A stretch of 40,827 nt of DNA. It comes from Solirubrobacterales bacterium. GTDB taxonomy: Bacteria; Actinomycetota; Thermoleophilia; Solirubrobacterales; 70-9. The notes under the pieces are model-generated. The model was given only the letters and a program-made list of their open reading frames with translations, was not told the DNA's origin and searched no databases. The position numbers were made by a program, and so were the translations under genes. Below are positions 24,284 to 31,413 of this stretch, in pieces. Within the stretch, counting starts at the first letter, position 1, and each line of letters opens with the position of its first letter. Where the stretch lies: contig JACDGU010000004.1 of the NCBI GenBank assembly GCA_013821475.1, positions 1-40,827 of the forward strand. The letters run 5' to 3'.

Positions 24284-24937
24284 CTAGTGGTTGGCAAGCA
24301 GCGTGTCGACCCCGGGGAAGCCGAGGCGGTCCTTGGTCGCTTCGGTCAGGTCGAATTCGCGACCGGCGACATAGGGGCCGCGGTCGATGACCGGGACCGT
24401 GATCGAGCGGCCGCGGTAGCGCAGCTTGACCATCGTCCCGCAGGGCAGGGTCTTGTTGGCGACGCCGGGCGTGTCCGGCTCGAGGGTGCCGCCGCAGGCG
24501 ACGCCGTTGCCGTAGAGGCCGGCGCCGTAGTAGGAGGCTCCGGCTTCGCGGTAGCTGGTGAGGTGGCGCGCCTTGCTGGCGGCGGCGTGGGTGTGGGCGC
24601 CGTGGGCACCGTAGGCCCGGGCGGCATAGTTGCCGATCGCCTCGGGCGAGAAGCGCAGCGCGAAAGTGCCGTTGGCCCTGGTGGTCGTGGTGAGCACCTT
24701 CGTCTCGGGGCCGCGGAAGACGACCTTGACCCGGTGCCGGCCGCTCGGCTGCGCCTTGCCGCGGACGGCGATGCCGTTGCCGCTGACGATCGTGTGGCCG
24801 GAGAGATGTAGGGAGACGTGGGACCTGACCCGCGCCTGATGGCGTTGATGCTTGTGGTGGTGCGAATTCGCCGCGGCCGGCACGACGCCGACTGACAGCG
24901 CGGTGGCGGCTGCCACCGCAGGCAGGATGAAACGCAT
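24284..24937 (-). CDS. Secreted RlpA-like double-psi beta-barrel protein
   Basis: 217 residues: a signal peptide (about 1-23), a His-rich segment SHHHKHQRHQ, a beta-rich Ig-like middle domain (about 40-120), and a C-terminal double-psi beta-barrel with ASYYGAGLYGNGVACGG, LPCGTMVKLRYRG and the conserved IDRGPYVAGREFDLTEATKDRLG. The barrel matches RlpA and resuscitation/3D-type proteins that bind or cleave peptidoglycan. The catalytic Asp-type residue is probably in VIDRGPY. Control is by a c-di-AMP riboswitch directly upstream, as known for other wall-remodelling genes in actinobacteria. Confidence 0.85.
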   Translation of the reverse strand: MRFILPAVAAATALSVGVVPAAANSHHHKHQRHQARVRSHVSLHLSGHTIVSGNGIAVRGKAQPSGRHRVKVVFRGPETKVLTTTTRANGTFALRFSPEAIGNYAARAYGAHGAHTHAAASKARHLTSYREAGASYYGAGLYGNGVACGGTLEPDTPGVANKTLPCGTMVKLRYRGRSITVPVIDRGPYVAGREFDLTEATKDRLGFPGVDTLLANH

Positions 24938-25272
24938 CTGATCACTCGCTTTCTGGCTGCCTACGGGGTTAGCTGACGGGCTCGCGGGCGCGTCGGATCT
25001 CCGGACACTCGCTACAGGCGGCTCGCCGCCCGATTCGCCCCCGCCACGGCCGTTCGCCGTGACATTTGGGTCCCCCGTTCCCGCTCGCCAGGGGCGAGGG
25101 GATTCGGCAGATGGGTTCGGTCGTTTAGTTGCTGAACACCGTAGGCAGCCCGTTCGGAGCGCGATGTGAGCGGACGCACACATGGCCCGAACCGCCACTA
25201 ATCGCCCAAATCGTTCTACAGAGCCAAAAGTCACCCCTATCGCGCCTGACGGTCGTGTGCGAAGATGCACAT
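24938..25272. other. Divergent intergenic region (335 bp)
   Basis: The left half (to about 25112) is the riboswitch leader of the RlpA-like gene on -. A TACGGT box on - at 25143-25138 could be its -10, but no good -35 is seen. The right 130 bp form the upstream region of the acyltransferase and contain a small inverted repeat TGTGC (25256-25260) / GCACA (25267-25271) directly before the ATG. No further gene is supported. Confidence 0.5.
24955..25112 (-). promoter_or_regulatory. c-di-AMP riboswitch (ydaO/yuaA class)
   Basis: Read on -, the leader contains the conserved blocks of this class in order: CTGCCGAATCC near 25110-25100, GGGGGACCCAAATG near 25076-25063, GGGGCGAATCGGG near 25045-25030, and the hallmark GTCAGCTAACCCCGTAGGC at 24977-24959. 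Variable hairpins lie between them, and the aptamer ends about 18 nt before the ATG (24937). Riboswitches of this class usually turn expression off when c-di-AMP is high and often precede wall-hydrolase and osmolyte genes. Seen: the conserved motifs. Inferred: control of the RlpA-like gene. Confidence 0.88.
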
Positions 25273-26727
25273 ATGGCAGCGGAGAGATTGACCGGGTTGG
25301 ACACCTCGTTCCTTCACATGGAGCGCGCCGGCGCCCATATGCACGTTGCCTCGACGATCATCTTCGAGGGTCCGGCGCCCTCCCACGAAGAGTTCCGCAA
25401 CCACATCGCCTCGCGCCTGCACCTGGTCCCGCGCTTCCGCCAGAAGCTGCGTTTCGTCCCCTTCGACCAGGGCCGGCCGGTCTGGGTCGACGACCCCCAC
25501 CTCAACCTCGACTACCACGTCCGCCAGAGCGCGCTGCCGGCGCCCGGCTCCGAGGAGCAGCTGCGCAACCTCGCGGCGCGGATCTTCTCCCAGCAGCTCG
25601 ACCGCAGTAAGCCGCTCTGGGAGCTCTGGTTGGTCGAGGGCCTTGCCGACAACCGCTTCGCGATCGTCGGCAAGAGCCACCACGCGCTGGTCGACGGCGT
25701 CTCCGGGGTCGACATCACCACCGTCCTCTTCGACCTCGACGCCGAGCCGGAGGGAGGGTCGAACTCTCCCCCACCCTGGCTCGCGCGCCCCGAACCGACC
25801 GACATGAAGCTGCTCGGCGACGCCGTCAAGGAGCGCCTCACCAGCCCCAAGGAGATCGTCCGCGGCTTCCGCGCCGCGCTGCGCGGCCCGCGCCAGGTAC
25901 TGCACGGGATCGGCGCCACCTCGAAGATGATCGGCGCCGGGATGTCGGCGCCGGAATCGGTTTTCAACGTTGACATCGGGCCGCACCGGCGCTTCGCGAT
26001 CACCCAGACCGACCTCGGCCAGCTGAAGCTGGTCAAGGACAAGCACGGCGGCACCGTCAACGACGTGATCCTGGCGATCGTCGCCGGCGGCATCGGCCGC
26101 TACCTGCGCGCCCGCGGTCACGACACCGAGGGCCTGGAGCTGAGGGCGATGGTCCCGGTCAGCGTCCGCGCGGACGAGGAGCACGGCGCCCTCGGCAACC
26201 GGATCACGGCGATGATGGCGCCGCTGCCGGTCTGGGCCGAGGACCCGGTCGAGCGCCTGCGAGTCGTCACCGCCGAGATGGGCGACCTGAAGTCCTCCGG
26301 CCAAGCCGTCGGCGCCGAAATCCTGACCAAGATCACCGACTTCGCGCCGCCGACGATCGCCTCCCAGGCGGCACGCCTGCAGCCGGCGCAGCGCTTCTTC
26401 AACCTCGTCGTCACCAACGTGCCGGGACCGCAGTTCCCACTCTACGTCCTCGGCCGCAAGATGGAGTCGATCTTCCCGATGGTGCCGCTGGCGCGCCGAC
26501 AGGCCCTCTGCATCGGGATCATGTCCTACAACGGCCAGGTCAACTTCGGTCTGATCGGCGACTACGACGCGATGGCCGATCTCGACAGCTTCGCCCTCGA
26601 CCTCGAGGCGGCGACTGCGGAGATGATCGCGACCGCCCCGAAAAAGCAAAAGAAGGCGGCCAAGAAGAAGCTGGCGGCGGTCTCCTCGAACGGCGCCGGC
26701 GCTGTAGTCGCCGAACCCAGCAGCTAG
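25273..26727 (+). CDS. Wax ester synthase/diacylglycerol acyltransferase (WS/DGAT) family
   Basis: 484 residues. The N-terminus LTGLDTSFLHMERAGAHMHV and the catalytic HHALVDG (HHxxxDG, near residues 136-142) are diagnostic. The C-terminal NVPGPQFPLYVLGRKMESIFPM block is typical of the second half. The enzyme uses acyl-CoA to esterify diacylglycerol or long-chain alcohols at the membrane, giving triacylglycerol or wax esters. The C-terminus has an unusual Lys-rich tail (KKQKKAAKKKL), which may help membrane binding. ATG 25273 is chosen because the family starts here; the frame stays open upstream, and no strong Shine-Dalgarno is seen. Confidence 0.9.
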   Translation: MAAERLTGLDTSFLHMERAGAHMHVASTIIFEGPAPSHEEFRNHIASRLHLVPRFRQKLRFVPFDQGRPVWVDDPHLNLDYHVRQSALPAPGSEEQLRNLAARIFSQQLDRSKPLWELWLVEGLADNRFAIVGKSHHALVDGVSGVDITTVLFDLDAEPEGGSNSPPPWLARPEPTDMKLLGDAVKERLTSPKEIVRGFRAALRGPRQVLHGIGATSKMIGAGMSAPESVFNVDIGPHRRFAITQTDLGQLKLVKDKHGGTVNDVILAIVAGGIGRYLRARGHDTEGLELRAMVPVSVRADEEHGALGNRITAMMAPLPVWAEDPVERLRVVTAEMGDLKSSGQAVGAEILTKITDFAPPTIASQAARLQPAQRFFNLVVTNVPGPQFPLYVLGRKMESIFPMVPLARRQALCIGIMSYNGQVNFGLIGDYDAMADLDSFALDLEAATAEMIATAPKKQKKAAKKKLAAVSSNGAGAVVAEPSS

Positions 26728-26736
26728 CCGCGCCGC

Positions 26737-28176
26737 TTAACGAACGATTCGGCCGCTGATCTCGTAGGGGACGCGGTCGGTCAGGTAGCGCCAGTCGAGC
26801 CGGCGGGCGTTGTAGCCCGAGGCGCTGGCGCCGGCGTTGACCAGAACCGCGGTGATGCGGCTGAAGCGGCGGGGGTCGGGTAGGCGGACCCGCAGCTTGC
26901 CGCCGCTCTGGCTGTAGTCGACGCGGGAGATCGTGTGCCCGTGCTTCTCGCTGCCGATCCTGCCGACCAGGGCCAGGCCGGAGGCGACTCCGCCAGGCGC
27001 GACGGCATGGACAACCACCGCGCGGCCGCCGTGGGCGGGGACGCCGAGCAGCTCGAAGGTGGTGTGGTTGAGCAGGCGGGTCAGGTGGGCGGGGCCGAGC
27101 GGCAACCGGCCCTGACGCGGCATGTCCGGGTAGAGCCGGCTCTCGCGGAACCCCTTGCCGGTGCGCCACTCGGCGACGTCGGCGGCGAAGCGGGTGAAGT
27201 CGTGGCCGAGATCGGACCCGCCGGCGGAGGCGGCACCGATCGCGCCTTCGTAGACGTTGATCGAGAAGCCGCCCGGCCGGGTGTGGATCGCCCGCGCCCA
27301 AGCCCGGCGCACGAAGGAGAGCCCGTAGCGGCGCGCCAGCCACTCGTTCCAGACCGCCGAGCCGTACTCCTTGATCGAGCTGGTCGTCAGCGGCGTGTCG
27401 AAGCGGTGGATCCAGCGGCCGACGTAGCGCAGGTAGTCGTCGATGCCGTTGTAGACCTGATCCTCCATCCAGGTCGCGCTCGACTCGGCGAACCAGGGGT
27501 CCTGGAAGGCGTCGTAGCCGAACTGGAGGATGTGGTTGTACTCGTGGGCGACGGTCACCTCGAGGTCGCTGAGCGGCTTCGTCCCCGGGAACTCGAAGGC
27601 GCTGTAGTCGTTGTCGAGGACCAGGTAGCCGTGCAGGCGGCGCGGGATCTGGTGCTGCCTGGTCGCCTGCCCGCGGTCGGGGGCCGCGTAGCCGAACAGT
27701 TCGCCGCCGATCTGCGAGAGGTAGATGTCGGTCTTGCCGTTGCCGCCGCCCGTGTGGCCGTCGCTCTTGGGCTCGCGCCAGCCGAGCTTGTCGTTCTCGA
27801 CCGAGTGCACGTGTTCAGCGACGCCGAGGACCGCTTCGACGTAGTCGGGCACGCCGTCGCCGTTTGAGTCCTTGAGGCTCGGCGCGTCGAGCCCCTCGGC
27901 GACCCAGTGGACGCAGAAGTTCGGGCCGCAGGCGGGCGAGCGGGGCGCCTGCGGGACGGAGTAGGCGTTGCGATTGGGGTCGGGGTCGTCGGTCGGCCTG
28001 CCGCGCGTTTCGGTCGGCCGCGGCTGCGGCACGATGAACGGCTTCTGCGACGGCGAGGCGAGGCTCGGCACCGCGTCGGCCAGCCCCTGCGCGGCCGAAG
28101 CAGCGCTGGGCATGGCCGCGAGCGCGAGGAGCGCCGCCACCGAGATACCGGCCAGGTGGCGACGGCGGTCCCGCAT
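26737..28176 (-). CDS. Secreted putative zinc metalloprotease (MXAN_6640-like)
   Basis: 479 residues with a signal peptide (cleavage near AASA, about residue 28). The zinc motif is H201-E-Y-N-H205 in TVAHEYNHILQFGYD, and a downstream Glu in FAESSATWMEDQVYN is a likely third ligand. A calcium-type loop DSNGDGVPDYVE lies near 103-114. The C-terminal 130 residues form a beta-rich domain. Such HExxH exported proteins are found in myxobacteria and actinobacteria; the substrate is unknown. The ATG is 7 nt from a TAAGGT box (28189-28184). Convergent with the acyltransferase gene. Confidence 0.82.
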   Translation of the reverse strand: MRDRRRHLAGISVAALLALAAMPSAASAAQGLADAVPSLASPSQKPFIVPQPRPTETRGRPTDDPDPNRNAYSVPQAPRSPACGPNFCVHWVAEGLDAPSLKDSNGDGVPDYVEAVLGVAEHVHSVENDKLGWREPKSDGHTGGGNGKTDIYLSQIGGELFGYAAPDRGQATRQHQIPRRLHGYLVLDNDYSAFEFPGTKPLSDLEVTVAHEYNHILQFGYDAFQDPWFAESSATWMEDQVYNGIDDYLRYVGRWIHRFDTPLTTSSIKEYGSAVWNEWLARRYGLSFVRRAWARAIHTRPGGFSINVYEGAIGAASAGGSDLGHDFTRFAADVAEWRTGKGFRESRLYPDMPRQGRLPLGPAHLTRLLNHTTFELLGVPAHGGRAVVVHAVAPGGVASGLALVGRIGSEKHGHTISRVDYSQSGGKLRVRLPDPRRFSRITAVLVNAGASASGYNARRLDWRYLTDRVPYEISGRIVR

Positions 28177-28261
28177 CGCAAAGACCTTAGTCGCAATTCC
28201 TAAACCCCCGCGCAAGGCGGGCGCACCCTCCCCCGCTTCCGGCGATGGCGATAATCCCGCG

Positions 28262-28291
28262 ATGACCCGCGGCCGGCCGCCATGCGCATAG
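28262..28291 (+). CDS. Possible 9-codon leaderless upstream ORF of nadE
   Basis: ATG 28262 opens a short frame (MTRGRPPCA, stop TAG 28289-28291) that overlaps the nadE start at 28282 in another frame. A GATAAT box at 28250-28255 lies 6 nt before this ATG, the spacing seen for leaderless genes in this window, so transcription would begin at the short ORF and not at nadE. No Shine-Dalgarno precedes nadE. It could tune nadE translation or be chance. Confidence 0.3.
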   Translation: MTRGRPPCA

Positions 28292-29955
28292 CCCTCGCCC
28301 AGATCGACCCGACGGTCGGCGACCTCGACGCCAACGCGGCGAAGATCGCCGAGTGGATCGGCCGCGCCCGCAGCGAGGGCGCCGACCTGGTCGTCTTCCC
28401 CGAGCTCTGCCTGCCCGGCTACCCCGCCGAGGACCTCTACCTGAAGCGCCACTTCCTCGAGGCCAACAGCCGCGCCGTGCAGGAGCTGGCCAAGGAGGTC
28501 AGCGACATCGTCGCGCTGGTCGGCTACGCCGAGCCGGTCGTCGGCGACGAGGACTTCCGCCACGCCTACAACTCCACCGCGGTCCTCGCCGACGGCGCCG
28601 TGCAGGCGGTCTACCGCAAGAACAGGCTGCCCAACTACGCGGTCTTCGACGAGCAGCGCTACTTCATCCCCGGCAACGGGCCGCTGACCGTCGAGGTGTC
28701 CGAGCTCGGGGTCGGGTTGACGATCTGCGAGGACTGCTGGGTCAGCGGGCCGCCGGCCCAGACCGAGGTCGAGCAGCAGGGAGCGAAGCTGATCGCCAAC
28801 CCCTCCGGCTCCCCCTACCACCGCGGCAAGGGCCACGAGCGGGAAACGATGTTCGCCGAACGGGCCCGCGAGTACGGTACCCACTTCGCCTTCTGCAACC
28901 TGGTCGGCGGCCAGGACGAGCTCGTCTTCGACGGCCAGAGCCTGCTGATCGGGCCCGATGGCGAGGTCCTCGCCAGGGGCGCCCAGTTCGAGGAGGACCT
29001 ACTCGTCTGCGACGTCCCCGGTGGCCCTCCCGGTCCGCTGGCCGAGCCGCTGGCCGACATCGACGAGGTCTACGCGGCGCTGACCCTGGGCCTGCGCGAC
29101 TACGTCGGCAAGAACGGCTTCCAGCACGTCGGCGTCGCCCTCTCGGGCGGCATCGACTCGGCCCTGGTGGCGCTGCTCGCCGCCGACGCCGTCGGCCCCG
29201 AGCGGCTCAGCTGCGTGGTGATGCCCTCGCCCCATTCCAGCTCTGCAACCCAGGGCGACGCCAGAACCATCGCCGCGAACCTGGGCTGCGAGCTGATCGA
29301 GATCGGGATCGAGCCGATGATGGACGGCTACGAGCGGGCGCTGGCGGGGCTGCTGAGCCCCGGTGCGGCGCCGGCGGTCGGCGAGGAGGAGCCGCCGCGA
29401 GACCCGGCGCGGCCCTCCGAGCCCGACCTCGCCGCCGAGAACATCCAGGCCCGGATCCGCGGCAACCTGATGATGGCGCTCTCCAACCGCCACGGCTGGC
29501 TGGTCCTGACGACCGGCAACAAGAGCGAGATGTCGGTCGGCTACGCGACGCTCTACGGCGACATGGCGGGCGGCTTCGCGGTGATCAAGGACGTGCCGAA
29601 GGGGCTCGTCTACGACCTCGTCCGCCGTTGCAACGAGCGCGCCGGCAAGGACCTGGTGCCGGTCGCGGTGATCGACCGCCCGCCCTCGGCCGAGCTCCGC
29701 CCCGATCAGCTCGACAGCGACTCGCTTCCCGACTACGACCTGCTCGACCGCATCCTTGAGGCCTACGTCGAGCGCGACCAGGGGCAGGAGGAGATGATCG
29801 CCGCCGGGATGCCGGGTGAGACAGTCGACGCGGTGATCCGCCTGGTCGACCGCTCCGAGTACAAGCGCCGCCAGGCAGCGCCGGGAATCCGGATCACCCC
29901 CCGCGCCTTCGGCAAGGACCGGCGTCTGCCGATCACGAATCGCTTCGGCGGTTAG
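28282..29955 (+). CDS. nadE: Glutamine-dependent NAD+ synthase
   Basis: Makes NAD+ from deamido-NAD+, ATP and glutamine. Two domains lie in 557 residues. The N-terminal nitrilase-type glutaminase (about 1-250) has the triad Glu in FPELCLPGYPAEDL, Lys in RKNRLPNYAVFDE and Cys in TICEDCWVSGP. The C-terminal synthetase has the P-loop LSGGIDSALVALLAADAVG, SSATQGDA, NIQARIRGNLMMALSN, TGNKSEMSVGYATLYGDMAGGF and a C-terminal RITPRAFGKDRRLPITNRF. The stop overlaps that of the convergent thioesterase by 3 bp. Confidence 0.95.
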   Translation: MRIALAQIDPTVGDLDANAAKIAEWIGRARSEGADLVVFPELCLPGYPAEDLYLKRHFLEANSRAVQELAKEVSDIVALVGYAEPVVGDEDFRHAYNSTAVLADGAVQAVYRKNRLPNYAVFDEQRYFIPGNGPLTVEVSELGVGLTICEDCWVSGPPAQTEVEQQGAKLIANPSGSPYHRGKGHERETMFAERAREYGTHFAFCNLVGGQDELVFDGQSLLIGPDGEVLARGAQFEEDLLVCDVPGGPPGPLAEPLADIDEVYAALTLGLRDYVGKNGFQHVGVALSGGIDSALVALLAADAVGPERLSCVVMPSPHSSSATQGDARTIAANLGCELIEIGIEPMMDGYERALAGLLSPGAAPAVGEEEPPRDPARPSEPDLAAENIQARIRGNLMMALSNRHGWLVLTTGNKSEMSVGYATLYGDMAGGFAVIKDVPKGLVYDLVRRCNERAGKDLVPVAVIDRPPSAELRPDQLDSDSLPDYDLLDRILEAYVERDQGQEEMIAAGMPGETVDAVIRLVDRSEYKRRQAAPGIRITPRAFGKDRRLPITNRFGG

Positions 29956-30356
29956 GCCTTCGGCAACGGCCTGACGGCGATCGTCATTTGGGCGATCGCG
30001 CAGACCCTTCCGTCGTCATCCAGCAATTCGGCGTCCCAGACCCAGGTGGTGCGGCCGCGGTGGCGGGCCCGGGCGTGGACCTCGGCGGCGCCCGCGGTGA
30101 CCGGGCGGATGAAGTTGACGTTGATCGACTGGCCCATCGCGATCATCCCGTCGCCGAAGACGGCGCGCGCGGTCGCCCGCGAGCAGACGCTCTCGACCAG
30201 GGTCGAGATCACTCCTCCGTGCAGCAGCCCGACCGGCTGGCGCAGCTCGTCGCGCATCGGCAGTCGCACGCGGGCATGGTCGGGGTCGTCGTCGAGCCAT
30301 TCGGTCCCGACCAGCTCATCGAAATGGGACACGGTGCGGTTCAGATCGGCTGCCAT
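29952..30356 (-). CDS. PaaI-type hotdog-fold thioesterase
   Basis: 134 residues with the hotdog motif GLLHGGVISTLVESVCSRAT, MGQSINVNFIRPVTAG and GRTTWVWDAELLDDDGRVCAIAQMTI. It likely hydrolyses an acyl- or aryl-CoA thioester in the cytoplasm; the exact substrate is not readable. The ATG at 30356 is preceded by a TAGGGT box (30370-30365) at 8 nt, so it is probably leaderless. The divergent HTH-membrane gene starts 95 bp away. Confidence 0.87.
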   Translation of the reverse strand: MAADLNRTVSHFDELVGTEWLDDDPDHARVRLPMRDELRQPVGLLHGGVISTLVESVCSRATARAVFGDGMIAMGQSINVNFIRPVTAGAAEVHARARHRGRTTWVWDAELLDDDGRVCAIAQMTIAVRPLPKA

Positions 30357-30450
30357 CGCGGGCAACCCTACCGGCGCCGAGATTAAGCTTTCGAGTCCCT
30401 GCCGGGGCGGCAGCCAACTCGTCGGCCGCTCGGCATAAGGTTTGCCGCGG

Positions 30451-31410
30451 ATGCCGCTCAGCGACGACCAGAGAGCGATGCTGCGCCTGCTGGCGCAGCG
30501 GGAGCAGGGATACGAGGACATCGCCGCCCTGATGGGGCTGAGCCTCGACCAGGTGCGCGCCAAGGTCAAGGAGGCGCTTGCCCAGCTCGAAGATGAAGGC
30601 GTGGCGCCGCCGCTGCTGCCGGCCGAGCCGCCGGTTGCCCTCGTCCCGGAGCCACCCGCCGCAAACGAGCCGGCTCCAATCCCCACCCCGGCCGCGCCGG
30701 CCCCGGAGAAGAGCCCGCCACCGGCTCCCCCCGCCGCGCCGCGCGCGTCCGGCGCACCGAAACTGACGCTGCCGAGCGGCAAAGGGGCGCGCGCGGCGAT
30801 CGGCGCCGGGATCGCGGTGGTGATCGCCCTCGTCGTCGTCCTGATCGTCAGCGGCGGGGGTGGCGGCAGCGACTCGAGTACCTCGGCGTCGACCGAACCG
30901 AGCGCGGCGGAAAGCGAAGCCTCGAACGAAACGTCGCCGACTGCGGCCGGCTCGAAAGAAATCACCAAAGCGGTCCTCAGTCCGGTCGGCGACGCCAGCG
31001 GCAAGGGGGTGGCGATCTTCGGCCGGGTGAAGAACAAACTGGCGCTGCAGATCGAAGCCGAAGGCCTCGAACCGAGCACCGGCACCACCGCCTACACGGT
31101 CTGGCTGGCGCAGTCGCCGCAGCGGATGCTGCCGCTGGCCTCCACCGAAGTCGGCACCAGCGGCAAGATCGGCGCCCAGTTCGAAGTCCCGACCGAAGTG
31201 CTCGCCTACCTCGCCAACGAAACCTTCAGGCAACTGGTGATCACCAAGACCGACGACGCGGCGCTGAAAGCGGCGCTGGCGAAAGCGACCAAAGAAGAAC
31301 GCGCCCCCGCCTACACCGGCACCGCCGTGCTCGAAGGCGAAGTCACCGGCCCGATCGTCGGCGCCGCCAAGGAAGCCGAAGAAAAAGAAGGCGAAGAAGA
31401 AGGCAAGTAG
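30451..31410 (+). CDS. HTH domain, proline-rich linker, transmembrane helix and extracellular domain
   Basis: 319 residues in a one-pass layout. Residues 1-50 resemble a sigma-70 region 4-like helix-turn-helix (QGYEDIAALMGLSLDQVRAKVKEAL). Residues 52-105 are a Pro/Ala-rich linker. A transmembrane helix (about 113-134) follows, then a Ser-rich stretch. The exported domain of about 160 residues contains TTAYTVWLAQSPQRMLPLAS and a Glu/Lys tail. The outer part resembles the extracytoplasmic domain of anti-sigma factors such as RskA, but no anti-sigma domain is on the inside. It could be a membrane-bound transcription factor that senses the outside. The ATG is 9 nt from a TAAGGT box (30436-30441). 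Confidence 0.75.
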   Translation: MPLSDDQRAMLRLLAQREQGYEDIAALMGLSLDQVRAKVKEALAQLEDEGVAPPLLPAEPPVALVPEPPAANEPAPIPTPAAPAPEKSPPPAPPAAPRASGAPKLTLPSGKGARAAIGAGIAVVIALVVVLIVSGGGGGSDSSTSASTEPSAAESEASNETSPTAAGSKEITKAVLSPVGDASGKGVAIFGRVKNKLALQIEAEGLEPSTGTTAYTVWLAQSPQRMLPLASTEVGTSGKIGAQFEVPTEVLAYLANETFRQLVITKTDDAALKAALAKATKEERAPAYTGTAVLEGEVTGPIVGAAKEAEEKEGEEEGK

Positions 31411-31413
31411 CGC

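Noticed and set aside
25256-25271. Inverted repeat TGTGC/GCACA just before the acyltransferase start as an operator
   Set aside because: Only five pairs, expected by chance in this much sequence; mentioned in the intergenic entry but not called as a site.
26540-27343. Arg/Pro-rich open frames in several GC-rich stretches on both strands
   Set aside because: Composition is typical of shifted frames in high-GC genes; they overlap genes with clear domains and have no start signals.
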